Of a stretch of DNA of 51,080 bases, positions 18,018 through 26,475 are shown piece by piece (within the stretch, counting starts at the first letter, position 1; each line of letters starts with the position of its first letter). Below the pieces are notes generated by a model. It was not told where the DNA came from, made no database searches, and worked only from the letters and a program-made list of their open reading frames with translations. The DNA comes from Actinotignum timonense. GTDB taxonomy: Bacteria; Actinomycetota; Actinomycetes; Actinomycetales; Actinomycetaceae. The stretch is from contig NZ_LT706966.1 of assembly GCF_900155575.1 (NCBI RefSeq), forward strand, positions 1,719,679 to 1,770,758, given 5' to 3'. Both the position numbers and the translations under genes were made by a program.

Positions 18018-18777
18018 GATGAACACGGCGGGCACGCAAGGCCCCGAGGCAGCCGCTACCCCGCACGCCGAAGCCATGGACACCCCGTGCCTCGAAACGG
18101 CGGGCTATCCCATTGCCATTGACGGGCCTTCCGGTTCGGGCAAATCCACCGTCTCCCGCCAGGTTGCCCGCGAGCTCGGACTCAGCTACCTCGATACCGG
18201 AGCCATGTACCGGGCCGCGGCCTGGGCCGCCCAGCATGCCGGCGTGGAACTCACCGACCAAGCGGCCGTAACCGCGGTGGTGCGGGCCATGAAACTTGAC
18301 ATGCCCCTCGATCCGGATAATCAAAAAATTAGCTGCGAAGGGGAGGATATTACCGCCGCTATCCGCGCCCCGGAGCTCTCCCGGGTGGTTTCCCAGGTAG
18401 CCGTCAATCTTGAGGTGCGCGCTGAACTCATTGCCCGGCAGCGGGCCATTATCGCGGCGCACCCGCGCATCGTGGTGGAGGGGCGCGATATTACCAGCGT
18501 CGTCGCCCCGGAAGCTCCCACAAAAATTCTCCTCACCGCATCGGAAGAAACACGTTTAGCCAGGCGGGCCCGGGAAGTGCGCGGCAGCGCGGCACCCGAT
18601 GCCCTGGCCGCCACCCGCGCGGAAGTAACCGAGCGCGATGCTCAGGACTCCACGGTCGCTTCTTTCCTGGAAGATCGCGAAGGAGTCGTTACAATTGATT
18701 CTTCTCAGATGAGTATTGCGGACGTGGTGGCCGCGGTGCGCACGCTGGCACAGGGCTCCGGAAAGGAACAGGAATGA
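18010..18777 (+). CDS. cmk: Cytidylate kinase
   Basis: Phosphorylates CMP and dCMP with ATP. The P-loop GPSGSGKS lies at about residues 39-46, followed by the CMP-binding [18 protein letters not shown] and the ARRAREVRG lid region. The chosen ATG at 18010 follows an AAGGAGGAG ribosome site and overlaps the end of tyrA. It leaves an unusual N-terminal extension of about 32 residues before the core; an internal start cannot be excluded. The C-terminus overlaps der by four bases (ATGA). Confidence 0.95.
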   Translation: MSEMNTAGTQGPEAAATPHAEAMDTPCLETAGYPIAIDGPSGSGKSTVSRQVARELGLSYLDTGAMYRAAAWAAQHAGVELTDQAAVTAVVRAMKLDMPLDPDNQKISCEGEDITAAIRAPELSRVVSQVAVNLEVRAELIARQRAIIAAHPRIVVEGRDITSVVAPEAPTKILLTASEETRLARRAREVRGSAAPDALAATRAEVTERDAQDSTVASFLEDREGVVTIDSSQMSIADVVAAVRTLAQGSGKEQE

Positions 18778-20246
18778 CTGAGGAATACCGCGATATGAGC
18801 GCGGAAGGGACCACCCCGGACGACGCTGAACGCGTGCTCCGCGCCGGTCTGGAAGCCTACGATCTGGACGAGGCCGATCTGGCACTCCTGGCTGGGGAAG
18901 AACCTGAGGATGCGGAAGCCGCTGCCCGCGCGCTGCCCGTGGTGGCGGTTATCGGGCGGCCGAATGTTGGCAAATCCTCCCTGGTGAATCGTATTGTTGG
19001 CAAGCGGGTAGCCGTGGTGCAGGACGTCCCTGGCGTAACCCGCGACCGGGTCTCCTACGAGGCCGAATGGGCGGATCGCCGCTTCCTCCTCATGGATACC
19101 GGCGGTTGGGAACGCGATGTGGCGGGCCTGGATCGTGATGTGGCCCTGCAGGCCGAAATTGCTATCGAGCAGGCCGATGCCGTTATTTTCGTGGTGGATG
19201 CCACTGTCGGGATGACGGATACCGATGAAGCCCTGGTGCGGGTGCTGCGCCGCTCGCGCAAACCCGTGATCGTGGCGGCCAATAAGGTGGATTCCCCGCA
19301 GCAGGAACCGGATGCCGCCTACCTGTGGTCTTTGGGGCTGGGGGAGCCCTACCCGGTTTCGGCTCTGCACGGGCGCGGCTCGGGTGATCTTCTGGACGTG
19401 GTGATCCGTGCGCTTCCGGAAGAACGCGAGGTGCCGGCCCGCCCCAAGCGGCGCGGGCCGCGCCGGGTCGCTATTGTGGGGCGCCCGAATGTGGGCAAGT
19501 CCTCCCTGCTCAACCAGCTGGCCGGGGAAACCCGCGCGGTGGTCAGCGATATTGCCGGAACCACCCGCGACCCGGTTGATGAAGTTATCGAGCTGGATGG
19601 CACCCCGTGGACTTTTGTGGATACCGCGGGGATTCGCCGGCGGGTGCACCAGACTCGCGGGGCGGATTATTACGCGAATCTGCGCACCCAGCGCGCGCTG
19701 GCGGAAGCGGAACTGGCCCTCGCCCTTATCGACGCCTCAGAGCCGCTCACCGAACAGGATATTCGGGTGATCCAGCAGGTTATTGATGCCGGGCGCGCCC
19801 TCGTGATCGTCTGCAATAAATGGGACGAAGTTGATGAAGAACGCCGTTTCGAACTTGACCGCGAATTCGAGCGCGAACTGGTGCAGATCCAGTGGGCGGC
19901 ACGCGTCAATCTCTCGGCAAAAACCGGCTGGCATACCAATCGACTCTCCAATGCCATGACCACGGCGCTGCGCTCCTGGGATCAGCGTATTCCCACCGGG
20001 AAACTCAATGCTTTCCTCAGCGAATTGGCGGCCGCGCACCCGCATCCGGTGCGCGGGGGTAAGCAGCCGCGCATCCTCTACGGCACCCAGGCTTCGACGC
20101 GCCCGCCGCGTTTCGTGCTTTTCGCCACCGGCTTCATCGAGGCAGGCTACCGGCGTTTCTTGGAAAATCGCTTGCGCGCCACCTTCGGTTTCGAAGGTTC
20201 CCCGCTCCAGATTTCGGTTCGGGTACGCGAACGGCGTAAGAAGTAG
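18774..20246 (+). CDS. der: Ribosome biogenesis GTPase Der (EngA)
   Basis: Tandem GTPase needed for 50S ribosome assembly. Two G domains are visible, each with [10 protein letters not shown] (about residues 62 and 239), DTGGWE and DTAGIR switch II motifs, and NKVD and NKWD base-recognition motifs. A C-terminal KH-like domain (about residues 385-485) ends in VRVRERRKK. The product has 490 residues, including about 55 acidic N-terminal residues typical of actinobacterial Der. The start overlaps cmk by four bases, and a strong hairpin follows the stop, so der closes the operon. Confidence 0.97.
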   Translation: MTEEYRDMSAEGTTPDDAERVLRAGLEAYDLDEADLALLAGEEPEDAEAAARALPVVAVIGRPNVGKSSLVNRIVGKRVAVVQDVPGVTRDRVSYEAEWADRRFLLMDTGGWERDVAGLDRDVALQAEIAIEQADAVIFVVDATVGMTDTDEALVRVLRRSRKPVIVAANKVDSPQQEPDAAYLWSLGLGEPYPVSALHGRGSGDLLDVVIRALPEEREVPARPKRRGPRRVAIVGRPNVGKSSLLNQLAGETRAVVSDIAGTTRDPVDEVIELDGTPWTFVDTAGIRRRVHQTRGADYYANLRTQRALAEAELALALIDASEPLTEQDIRVIQQVIDAGRALVIVCNKWDEVDEERRFELDREFERELVQIQWAARVNLSAKTGWHTNRLSNAMTTALRSWDQRIPTGKLNAFLSELAAAHPHPVRGGKQPRILYGTQASTRPPRFVLFATGFIEAGYRRFLENRLRATFGFEGSPLQISVRVRERRKK

Positions 20247-20254
20247 CGGAAGTG

Positions 20255-20290
20255 GTACGACGGCGCAGCTAACCTGCGTCGTCGTACTTG
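20255..20290 (+). terminator. Hairpin terminator after der
   Basis: GTACGACGGCGCAG (20255-20268) pairs with CTGCGTCGTCGTAC (20273-20286), with one G-U pair and a short loop, followed by TTGTAT. It lies between der and the convergent iclR gene. Confidence 0.75.
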
Positions 20291-20349
20291 TATCGGTGGT
20301 AGGAACCATGCAGGAAGCCCGCCACCGGGCGCCGCTACCCGCGGTTCGC

Positions 20350-21150
20350 TTAGCGCACGGAACGGGGCAGCAGCACCTCCGGAACACTCACGCCGGTGGT
20401 ACCGGAAATAGCGTTGATTTCTTCGGCAATACCGTAGGCCACCGCTTCGCGGGTTGCCGCTCCCAGACGTTCGGCGGGTGCGGTGACGGACACGGCCACC
20501 CGCTCGCCGTTTTTCAGATCCACCGGGACCGCTACGCAGGCGATACCCGCTTCGTTTTCTTCCACTTCCATACCCCAGCCGTGGCGGTGCACGTGCTCGA
20601 TGCACTCCTCGATGGTGGCGCGGGTGGGGGGATTATCGGTGGGAACACTCAGGTACCAGTCAATTTCCGCACCGGTTACGTTATTGGCGCCCAGCAAAGC
20701 GCGCCCGAGCGCGGTGGTGACCGCCGGGGCATTACGCCCGATAAAGGACACCACCCGGATGGGGCGATCTGGCTCCACTTTATCGAGGTAGGTGACCACC
20801 TGGCCGGAGAGTTTGCCCAGGTGCACGAGTTCGTTATAGCGGTGGCAAATGGCCACGAGGGCGGGGTGGAGTTGGTCCACTACGAATTGGGTGCGGGTGG
20901 TGTAGCGAATGATCGGGTCCACCCCGTCCCCGAGGAAGTAGTAGCCGGTATCGGCGTCCTGGTCCACCCAATCCCGGTAGCGCAGTGAGCGCAGCGTGTG
21001 GTGGACCGTGGCCTTATTGGAATCCACCGCGGCTGCAATATCGGAGAGCGGGGCACCTTCCGGTCCGCGGCGTGCTAAAAACTCCACCACGAGCAACGCG
21101 CGATCGATGGAGGAGAGCGGAGCGCGCTCCTCAGGGGAAGTACCGGACAC
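20350..21150 (-). CDS. IclR family transcriptional regulator (probable hexuronate/KDG repressor)
   Basis: The N-terminal winged helix-turn-helix (SIDRALLVVEFLARRG, then APLSDIAAAVDSNKATVHHTLRSL) and the C-terminal effector domain (YLDKVEPDRPIRVVSFIGRNAPAVTTALGRALL) place it in the IclR family. The effector is unknown but many relatives, such as KdgR, respond to keto-deoxy sugar acids. GTG at 21150 is chosen because AAAGGAGCTTGA lies just upstream; the frame extends much further back but into non-conserved sequence. It is divergent from the uxuB-uxuA-eda-kdgK operon, with TTTCA-N5-TGAAA-like sites between, so it probably controls that operon and itself. Confidence 0.9.
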   Translation of the reverse strand: MSGTSPEERAPLSSIDRALLVVEFLARRGPEGAPLSDIAAAVDSNKATVHHTLRSLRYRDWVDQDADTGYYFLGDGVDPIIRYTTRTQFVVDQLHPALVAICHRYNELVHLGKLSGQVVTYLDKVEPDRPIRVVSFIGRNAPAVTTALGRALLGANNVTGAEIDWYLSVPTDNPPTRATIEECIEHVHRHGWGMEVEENEAGIACVAVPVDLKNGERVAVSVTAPAERLGAATREAVAYGIAEEINAISGTTGVSVPEVLLPRSVR

Positions 21151-21209
21151 CTCAAGCTCCTTTACTCTACGAGGGTATAACTGCAGGCCGGGAAAATTAT
21201 ACCGCGCGA

Positions 21210-21224
21210 TTTCAATATGTGAAA
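21210..21224. promoter_or_regulatory. Candidate IclR operator near the iclR start
   Basis: TTTCAATATGTGAAA is a perfect TTTCA-N5-TGAAA palindrome, about 60 bases upstream of the iclR start codon. KdgR-like IclR proteins bind GAAAC/GTTTC-type palindromes, so autoregulation is plausible. Confidence 0.5.
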
Positions 21225-21327
21225 CATAAAAACGGGGGCGTGGGGCGGTCAGTGTTGAATAAGAAAAGGCCCGGAATCCGAATACTTCACACCCCGCTCC
21301 CGGGTGCCGCCGGGCGCGAAAATGAGG

Positions 21328-21371
21328 TACAATCATTTCATACGTACGAACGGGCGTTTCACGTAAGGAAA
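21328..21371 (+). promoter_or_regulatory. Candidate uxuB operon promoter with two overlapping operator-like sites
   Basis: TACAAT (21328-21333) is a good -10 box with no clear -35. Imperfect copies of the TTTCA-N5-TGAAA site start at 21336 (TTTCA, five bases, ACGAA) and at 21357 (TTTCA, five bases, GGAAA). They are 21 bases apart, two helical turns, on one DNA face just downstream of the -10, as expected for repression. Confidence 0.45.
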
Positions 21372-21561
21372 CATTCGGGTGCGGGGGTGCCCGGCCGGTT
21401 CGTCGTCGTATAAAGGAATACTGGGTGGTGGCATCGGGAGCGGTGTTCACTCACCGGGTGACCTCACGGCAGGAACACGGCGCACGCCGGCGCTCCTGCG
21501 GGGCGGCCGCCGGTGGATCGCACGTGGAGCCGTCCCGATCCAACTATCAAAGGTGATGTAT

Positions 21562-23160
21562 ATGAAACTCAATCTCAGCTCGCTCTCCCAAGCGAGTGAT
21601 TACGAAGCAGCCGGTATTCAAGTTCCGGCTTTTGATGTGGCCGCAACTCAGGAGCGCGTTCGCACCAACCCGCGCTGGGTGCATATCGGCCCAGGTAATA
21701 TTTTCCGGATCTTCCTGGCGCGCATCGCGGATGACATGCTGGCGGACGGCAAGTACTGGCCGATCACCGGCGTGGTGCCGATGAACCCGGCTGAAATGGA
21801 AAAGCAGCTCGAAGCTTTTGACCTGTTGACCCTGGGCGTTATTCTTTCCGGTGATAAGCGCGATACCCGCGTTATTGCCGGCCTGGCCGATGGCCTGGCA
21901 ACTCGCCGCGAGGGCGATTTTGATCGGCTCGTCTCCATCTTCACCAACCCGGAGATGACCACGGTTACCCTCACCATTACCGAAAAGGGCTATGTGATTC
22001 AGGATTCCCAGGGTGAGCTTTCCGAAGCTACCCGCGCGGATATCGCCTCGGATCCCTTCGCCAACCATGAGAACACCATGGCGCTGCTGGCCGGGCTGCT
22101 CGCGCATCGCTACCAGGCGGGCGGGGCACCCATTAACTTCATCTCCGCCGATAACTTCTCCCACAACGGCGATAAGCTGCGCGATTCGGTGCTGCAGATC
22201 GCCCGCGGTTGGGTGGAGCGCGGTGCGCTCAGCCAGGAATTCCTGGACTGGGCCAGTGATGACACCAAGGTTGCCTTCCCGATTTCCGTGATCGATAAGA
22301 TCACCCCGCGCCCCTCGGAAGAAGTATCGGAGTACCTCACCGGGCTCGGCTTCACCGATATGGGTATTGACCACCTGGGCCGCACCCCGATTGCCGGCTT
22401 CGTCAATGCCGAACCCACCGAATACCTCATTATCGAAGATAAGTTCGCGGCCGAACGCCCGCCTTTCGAGGATTACGGCGTGTACATCACCGATCGCGAA
22501 ACCTGCGATAAGTTCGAGCGGATGAAGGTCACCACCTGCCTCAACCCGCTCCACACCGCACTGGCAGTGTCCGGTACGGTGATGCGCTTCCCGACCATTG
22601 ATTCGGAAATGCGCGATCCCGATTTGGCGAAGATGGTCAATATCCTCGCCTATGATGAAGCGATGCCGGTAGTAACCGATCCGGGGATTATCGATCCGAA
22701 GGACTTCGTGCGCGAAGTTCTCGAGGAACGTTTCCCCAATAGCGCGCTGCCGGACAATCCGGCCCGTATCGCTATGGATACCTCGCAGAAGATTCCGATC
22801 CGTTTCGGAGTCACGCTGCAGGAATACCAGCGCCGCGGTCTGGATATGGACAAGCTGCGCGTGATCCCGCTCGTTTTCGCGGTGTGGGCACGGTACCTGC
22901 TCGGTATCGCGGACGACGGCGAAGAATTCACGCCGTCTTCCGATCCGCTGCTGGAAGAACTCCAGGGGCACCTCAAGGGAATTAAGCTCGGTGAGAGCGT
23001 TGATGCTCACGCCGCGCTCAAGCCCATCCTGTCCAATGCCAATATTTTCGGCCTCGACCTGTATACCACTCCGCTGGCGGAGAAGGTCGAAGCCCTGTTC
23101 ACGAAGCTCATTGCCGGTCCCGGCGCTGTGCGTGCCACTATTCACGAGGAGATCAACTAA
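21562..23160 (+). CDS. uxuB: Mannitol dehydrogenase family protein, probable fructuronate reductase
   Basis: A long-chain polyol dehydrogenase of the mannitol dehydrogenase family: N-terminal NAD-binding part with [20 protein letters not shown], and the C-terminal domain containing the catalytic lysine region [12 protein letters not shown]-like ([19 protein letters not shown]). Because uxuA, eda and kdgK follow directly, the best assignment is D-mannonate oxidoreductase, which reduces fructuronate to mannonate with NADH. The product has 532 residues from ATG at 21562, nine bases after AAGG; an ATG two codons earlier is possible. The stop overlaps the uxuA start by one base. The alternative is a mannitol or arabinitol dehydrogenase recruited to this operon. 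Confidence 0.8.
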   Translation: MKLNLSSLSQASDYEAAGIQVPAFDVAATQERVRTNPRWVHIGPGNIFRIFLARIADDMLADGKYWPITGVVPMNPAEMEKQLEAFDLLTLGVILSGDKRDTRVIAGLADGLATRREGDFDRLVSIFTNPEMTTVTLTITEKGYVIQDSQGELSEATRADIASDPFANHENTMALLAGLLAHRYQAGGAPINFISADNFSHNGDKLRDSVLQIARGWVERGALSQEFLDWASDDTKVAFPISVIDKITPRPSEEVSEYLTGLGFTDMGIDHLGRTPIAGFVNAEPTEYLIIEDKFAAERPPFEDYGVYITDRETCDKFERMKVTTCLNPLHTALAVSGTVMRFPTIDSEMRDPDLAKMVNILAYDEAMPVVTDPGIIDPKDFVREVLEERFPNSALPDNPARIAMDTSQKIPIRFGVTLQEYQRRGLDMDKLRVIPLVFAVWARYLLGIADDGEEFTPSSDPLLEELQGHLKGIKLGESVDAHAALKPILSNANIFGLDLYTTPLAEKVEALFTKLIAGPGAVRATIHEEIN

Positions 23161-24242
23161 TGAAAATGACATTCCGCTGGTACGGCGAAGGTCACGACCC
23201 CATTCCGCTGCAGTACATCAAGCAGATTCCGGGCGTGTCCGGAATTATGGGCACCCTGTCCTACAAGGCGGCCGGGGAGAACTGGGAAAAGGACGAAATC
23301 AAGGTCCTCATCGATCAGGTTCACGAAGCCGGACTCGAATGCGAGATCATCGAATCCGTGAACGTCCACGAGGACATCAAGCTCGGCCTTCCCAGCCGTG
23401 ACGAATACATCAAGAACTACTGCACCACGCTGGAAAACCTCGCGGAATTCGGCGTCAAGGTAGTTGTGTATAACTTCATGCCCGTTTTCGACTGGCTGCG
23501 TACCGAACTCGCCCACGTGAATGAGGACGGCTCCACCTGCCTGTACTACGATCACTCCGAAATCGAAGGCATGACCCCGCAGGATATCGTCAATAAGACG
23601 GCCGAAGAATCCGGCGGCCTCACCCTGCCCGGTTGGGAACCCGAACGCCTGGCCAAGCTGGATGAAGTCATGGCACTCTACCAGAACATGACGGTGGAGA
23701 AGCTGCGCGAAAACTGGAAGTACTTCCTGGACGGCATTATCCCCACCTGTGAAAAGGTCGGAATTAAGATGGCCTGCCATCCGGACGATCCGGCTTGGGA
23801 TCTCTTCGGTATTCCGCGCGCCTACAAGAGCCTGGATGACATCAAGGAAATCCTGGCCCTCAATGATTCCCCGATGCACTCCCTGTGCGTGTGCATTGGC
23901 TCGCTTGGCTCCAACCCCTCCAATAACGTGGCGGAGATCCTGCGCTACGTGGGCGAACGCGGCCGTATTGCCGCTTCCCACCTGCGTAATGTCAAGTACC
24001 TGGGGGAGAAGACCTTCAAGGAAGCGGCCCACTGGTCCGCGGACGGCGACCTCGATATGCAGGCCGCGGTGGAAGCCATTTACGATACCTGCCCCGATAT
24101 TTACGTGCGTCCCGATCACGGCCGCATGATTTGGGGCGAAGAAGGCCGCCCCGGCTACCCGCTGTATGACCGGGCACTGGGCACCCAGTACCTCCTCGGG
24201 CTGTGGGACGGCATCGACAAGATGAAGAAGGCGGCAAAGTAG
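23160..24242 (+). CDS. uxuA: Mannonate dehydratase
   Basis: Dehydrates D-mannonate to 2-keto-3-deoxygluconate. The 360-residue protein is a clear UxuA: it opens with [20 protein letters not shown] and contains [32 protein letters not shown] and the metal-site region [14 protein letters not shown], ending with [13 protein letters not shown]. These are the conserved elements of the xylose-isomerase-like TIM barrel that binds manganese or iron. It overlaps uxuB by one base (TAATG) and eda by one base (TAGTG), so the whole set is translated in a coupled way. Confidence 0.97.
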   Translation: MKMTFRWYGEGHDPIPLQYIKQIPGVSGIMGTLSYKAAGENWEKDEIKVLIDQVHEAGLECEIIESVNVHEDIKLGLPSRDEYIKNYCTTLENLAEFGVKVVVYNFMPVFDWLRTELAHVNEDGSTCLYYDHSEIEGMTPQDIVNKTAEESGGLTLPGWEPERLAKLDEVMALYQNMTVEKLRENWKYFLDGIIPTCEKVGIKMACHPDDPAWDLFGIPRAYKSLDDIKEILALNDSPMHSLCVCIGSLGSNPSNNVAEILRYVGERGRIAASHLRNVKYLGEKTFKEAAHWSADGDLDMQAAVEAIYDTCPDIYVRPDHGRMIWGEEGRPGYPLYDRALGTQYLLGLWDGIDKMKKAAK

Positions 24243-24889
24243 TGTCTCAGCAACTTCCAGACGTTCGTCCGTTCCTGGAAACCCACCCCATTGTTCCCGT
24301 TGTGGTGATCGACGACGCCGCGCAGGCGCCCGAGGCCGCCCGCGCCCTGGTGGCCGGCGGTATCCACTGCGCCGAAGTAACCTTCCGTACCGCTGCCGGC
24401 GGGGAAGCCATTAAGGCCATGCGGGATGTTGAGGGCATGACAGTGGGTGCTGGAACGGTTCTTACCCGGGCCCAGGCGGAAACCGCCGCGGACCTAGGTG
24501 CGAAGTTCTTCGTTTCCCCGGGCTGGAGCGCCGGCGTGGCCGATGTGGCCGCCGAACGCCAGATTCCCTACCTTCCGGGCGTGCAGACCGCCACGGAAAT
24601 CATGATGGCTTTGGAGTACGGTGCTACCGCGGTGAAGTTCTTCCCCGGTGGGGAAGCGGGCGGGCTGCCCATGGTCAAGGCCTTGCGCGGTCCCTTCCCG
24701 AATACCTACTTCGTGCCGTCCGGCGGAGTGAAGCTCGCGAATATGGCCGAATGGCTTTCCGATCCGGCTATCCTGTCCGTTTCGGGTTCGTGGATGATCA
24801 AGCGCGATCTGATTTCCTCCGGGAACTTCGCGGAGATCACCCGCCTGTCCCAAGAAGCATCCGATCTAGCTAAGGAGATTCGCAAGTGA
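24242..24889 (+). CDS. eda: 2-keto-3-deoxy-6-phosphogluconate aldolase
   Basis: Cleaves KDPG to pyruvate and glyceraldehyde-3-phosphate. The catalytic glutamate is E45 (CAEVTFRT) and the Schiff-base lysine is K132 (ATAVKFFPG), matching E45 and K133 of the Escherichia coli enzyme; the phosphate-binding VPSGGVK is present. GTG at 24242 overlaps the uxuA stop, which fits the coupled arrangement; an upstream in-frame start would lie inside uxuA. It has 215 residues, normal for the family. The end overlaps kdgK by four bases (GTGA). Confidence 0.95.
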   Translation: MSQQLPDVRPFLETHPIVPVVVIDDAAQAPEAARALVAGGIHCAEVTFRTAAGGEAIKAMRDVEGMTVGAGTVLTRAQAETAADLGAKFFVSPGWSAGVADVAAERQIPYLPGVQTATEIMMALEYGATAVKFFPGGEAGGLPMVKALRGPFPNTYFVPSGGVKLANMAEWLSDPAILSVSGSWMIKRDLISSGNFAEITRLSQEASDLAKEIRK

Positions 24890-25992
24890 GCGACGCCCTG
24901 ACGATTAAATCCGCCGAGGAAACCACCTACGATATTGTCTCCCTGGGTGAAGTGATGCTTCGCCTGGATCCGGGTGCCGGCCGTATCCGCACCACCCGGC
25001 AGTTCGCCGCCTCCGAAGGCGGCGGGGAGTACAACGTGGCCCGCGGCCTGCGACGCGCCTTCCAGAAGCGCGGCGCGATCCTCACCTCTCTGGTGCGTAA
25101 TGAAGTGGGGCTGCTGCTCGAGGATCTGATCCTCACCGGCGGCCTGGATACCCGTTTCATTCATTGGGTCGACGACGACGGCATCGGCCAGTCGGCTCGT
25201 AACGGCCTCAATTTCACCGAACGCGGTTTCGGGATGCGCGGGGCTGTCGGGTGTTCCGACCGGGCCCACACCGCGATTTCGCAGCTCACCCCGGAGGATA
25301 TCGATCTCGATTACCTCTTTGGTGAGCTCGGGGTGCGCTGGCTGCACACCGGCGGGATTTACGCGGCCCTCTCCGAGCAGGCTTCGGAAACGGCGCTGGC
25401 GGTTATTAAGAAGGCCAAGGAATACGGCACCGTCGTATCCTATGACCTCAACTACCGTCCTTCGCTGTGGAATCTGCACGGTGGCAAGGCCCGCGCGCAG
25501 GAAGTGAATAAGTCCCTGGCGCCCTTCGTGGACGTCATGATCGGTAACGAAGAGGACTTCACCGCCTGCCTCGGCCTGGAAATCGAAGGTGCAAATGAGA
25601 ACCTCGATAACCTCCAGGTGGAATCCTTCCACAAGATGATTGAGAAGGCGGCGGAAACCTTCCCGAACTTCAAGGCCATCGGTACCACGATGCGCCAGGT
25701 GCGTTCGGCAACCATCAATGACTGGGGTGCGGTGGCATGGAAGCGCGATCAGGGCTTCGTGCAGGCTACCCAGCGTGATGGCTTGGAGATCTTCGACCGC
25801 GTGGGCGGCGGCGACTCCTTCGCCTCCGGCCTCATCTTCGGGCTCATGGAATACGGTGATGTCCAGAAGGCAGTGGAACTCGGGGCCGCCCACGGCGCCC
25901 TCGCCATGACCACGCCGGGGGACACCACCATGGCCACCCGCGCCGAGGTGGAGAACCTGGCCCGCGGCGGCTCGGCACGCGTCAAGCGCTAA
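24886..25992 (+). CDS. kdgK: 2-keto-3-deoxygluconate kinase (PfkB family)
   Basis: Phosphorylates KDG to KDPG, the substrate of the preceding aldolase. The PfkB fold shows ASEGGGEYNVARGLRR near residue 43, the YDLNYRPSLW motif and the C-terminal anion-hole and catalytic-base motif DRVGGGDSFASGLIFG with D310. At 368 residues it is longer than most KdgK proteins (about 310), with extra sequence around residues 215-260 (ACLGLEIEGANENLDNLQ). This longer form resembles clostridial and actinobacterial sugar kinases next to eda. It is the last operon gene and is followed by a 20-base-pair inverted repeat. Confidence 0.93.
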   Translation: MSDALTIKSAEETTYDIVSLGEVMLRLDPGAGRIRTTRQFAASEGGGEYNVARGLRRAFQKRGAILTSLVRNEVGLLLEDLILTGGLDTRFIHWVDDDGIGQSARNGLNFTERGFGMRGAVGCSDRAHTAISQLTPEDIDLDYLFGELGVRWLHTGGIYAALSEQASETALAVIKKAKEYGTVVSYDLNYRPSLWNLHGGKARAQEVNKSLAPFVDVMIGNEEDFTACLGLEIEGANENLDNLQVESFHKMIEKAAETFPNFKAIGTTMRQVRSATINDWGAVAWKRDQGFVQATQRDGLEIFDRVGGGDSFASGLIFGLMEYGDVQKAVELGAAHGALAMTTPGDTTMATRAEVENLARGGSARVKR

Positions 25993-26018
25993 AGCCGCAT
26001 AACCGCAGCGTGCGCCAC

Positions 26019-26072
26019 GCGCCCACCGCGCGGCTTGCCTTCGGGTGAGCTAGCGCAGGGCGCCCACCGCGC
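26019..26072. repeat. 13-base direct repeat after kdgK
   Basis: GCGCCCACCGCGC occurs at 26019-26031 and 26060-26072, 41 bases apart, just before the large inverted repeat. Confidence 0.55.
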
Positions 26073-26083
26073 ACAGCGCAACT

Positions 26084-26125
26084 AGTGGGGGAGCAGATCC
26101 GGACATCCGGATCTGCTCCCCCACT
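26084..26125 (+). terminator. 20-base-pair perfect inverted repeat after the hexuronate operon
   Basis: AGTGGGGGAGCAGATCCGGA (26084-26103) is repeated in inverse orientation at 26106-26125 with only two bases between. It is the strongest hairpin of the window and probably ends the operon, although the downstream bases GCATTC give no U run. Confidence 0.7.
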
Positions 26126-26142
26126 GCATTCGCGGAGTCGCA

Positions 26143-26210
26143 TGAACCGTGCCCGGAAACGAAGTGATCCGGCCCCAGAACTGCCGTGAACCGCGCCCGG
26201 AAACGAAGTG
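26143..26210. repeat. 24-base direct repeat with a degenerate inverted third copy
   Basis: Copies at 26143-26166 and 26187-26210 are identical except for one base (TGAACC, variable base, then GCCCGGAAACGAAGTG). Around 26224-26240 the sequence CCGTTTCGGGGCGGTT resembles the reverse complement of the repeat core. The arrangement suggests binding sites or a small dispersed element. Confidence 0.55.
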
Positions 26211-26475
26211 TGCGGGAGAGTACCGTTTCGGGGCGGTTTTGTGTCTCTTACGCACATCCTGTGGGAGGCGATGTCCCGGACTCACACTTTGCCTCGCCGC
26301 CCCGCTGTGCCGGCGAGGAAGGTATGTTTTTCCGAGATGTACTTCGCGTGTACGACAAGCACAGTACAGCTCTGAAAACAGATAGGCCCTCCCCAGGGGC
26401 TGGCGAGACTATTGAACGTCGTGAGCCCTTGCGCTATTAGTTCAGTCTTAACTTGGTCTTAACTTGCGTCCGAAA

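Larger units (their letters stand above)
21151..21561. other. 411-base divergent regulatory region, iclR to uxuB
   Basis: No coding sequence of its own is supported here, although frames from both neighbours run into it. It contains a perfect TTTCA-N5-TGAAA site, a TACAAT -10 box and two imperfect copies of the site. From about 21375 to 21545 it is GC-rich without a motif I recognise, giving a long untranslated leader for uxuB. Confidence 0.6.
25993..26475. other. 483-base spacer rich in repeats, between kdgK and the next gene
   Basis: It contains a 13-base direct repeat, a 20-base-pair inverted repeat and a 24-base direct repeat, all listed separately. From 26211 to 26475 I see no gene. At 26440-26465 a tandem TCTTAACTTG occurs twice. 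Short frames crossing this region have no family resemblance or ribosome sites. Confidence 0.6.

Noticed and set aside
20270-20286. Recurrent GCGTCGTCGT words as a dispersed motif
   Set aside because: They occur in several spacers and gene ends (near 13819, 20276, 28197, 31486 and 43467), but some are within coding sequence or hairpins and the surroundings do not align, so composition bias explains them.
26149-26440. Short plus-strand frames in the spacer after kdgK
   Set aside because: They lack ribosome sites, consist largely of arginine- and cysteine-rich shadow-like sequence and cross the repeats.
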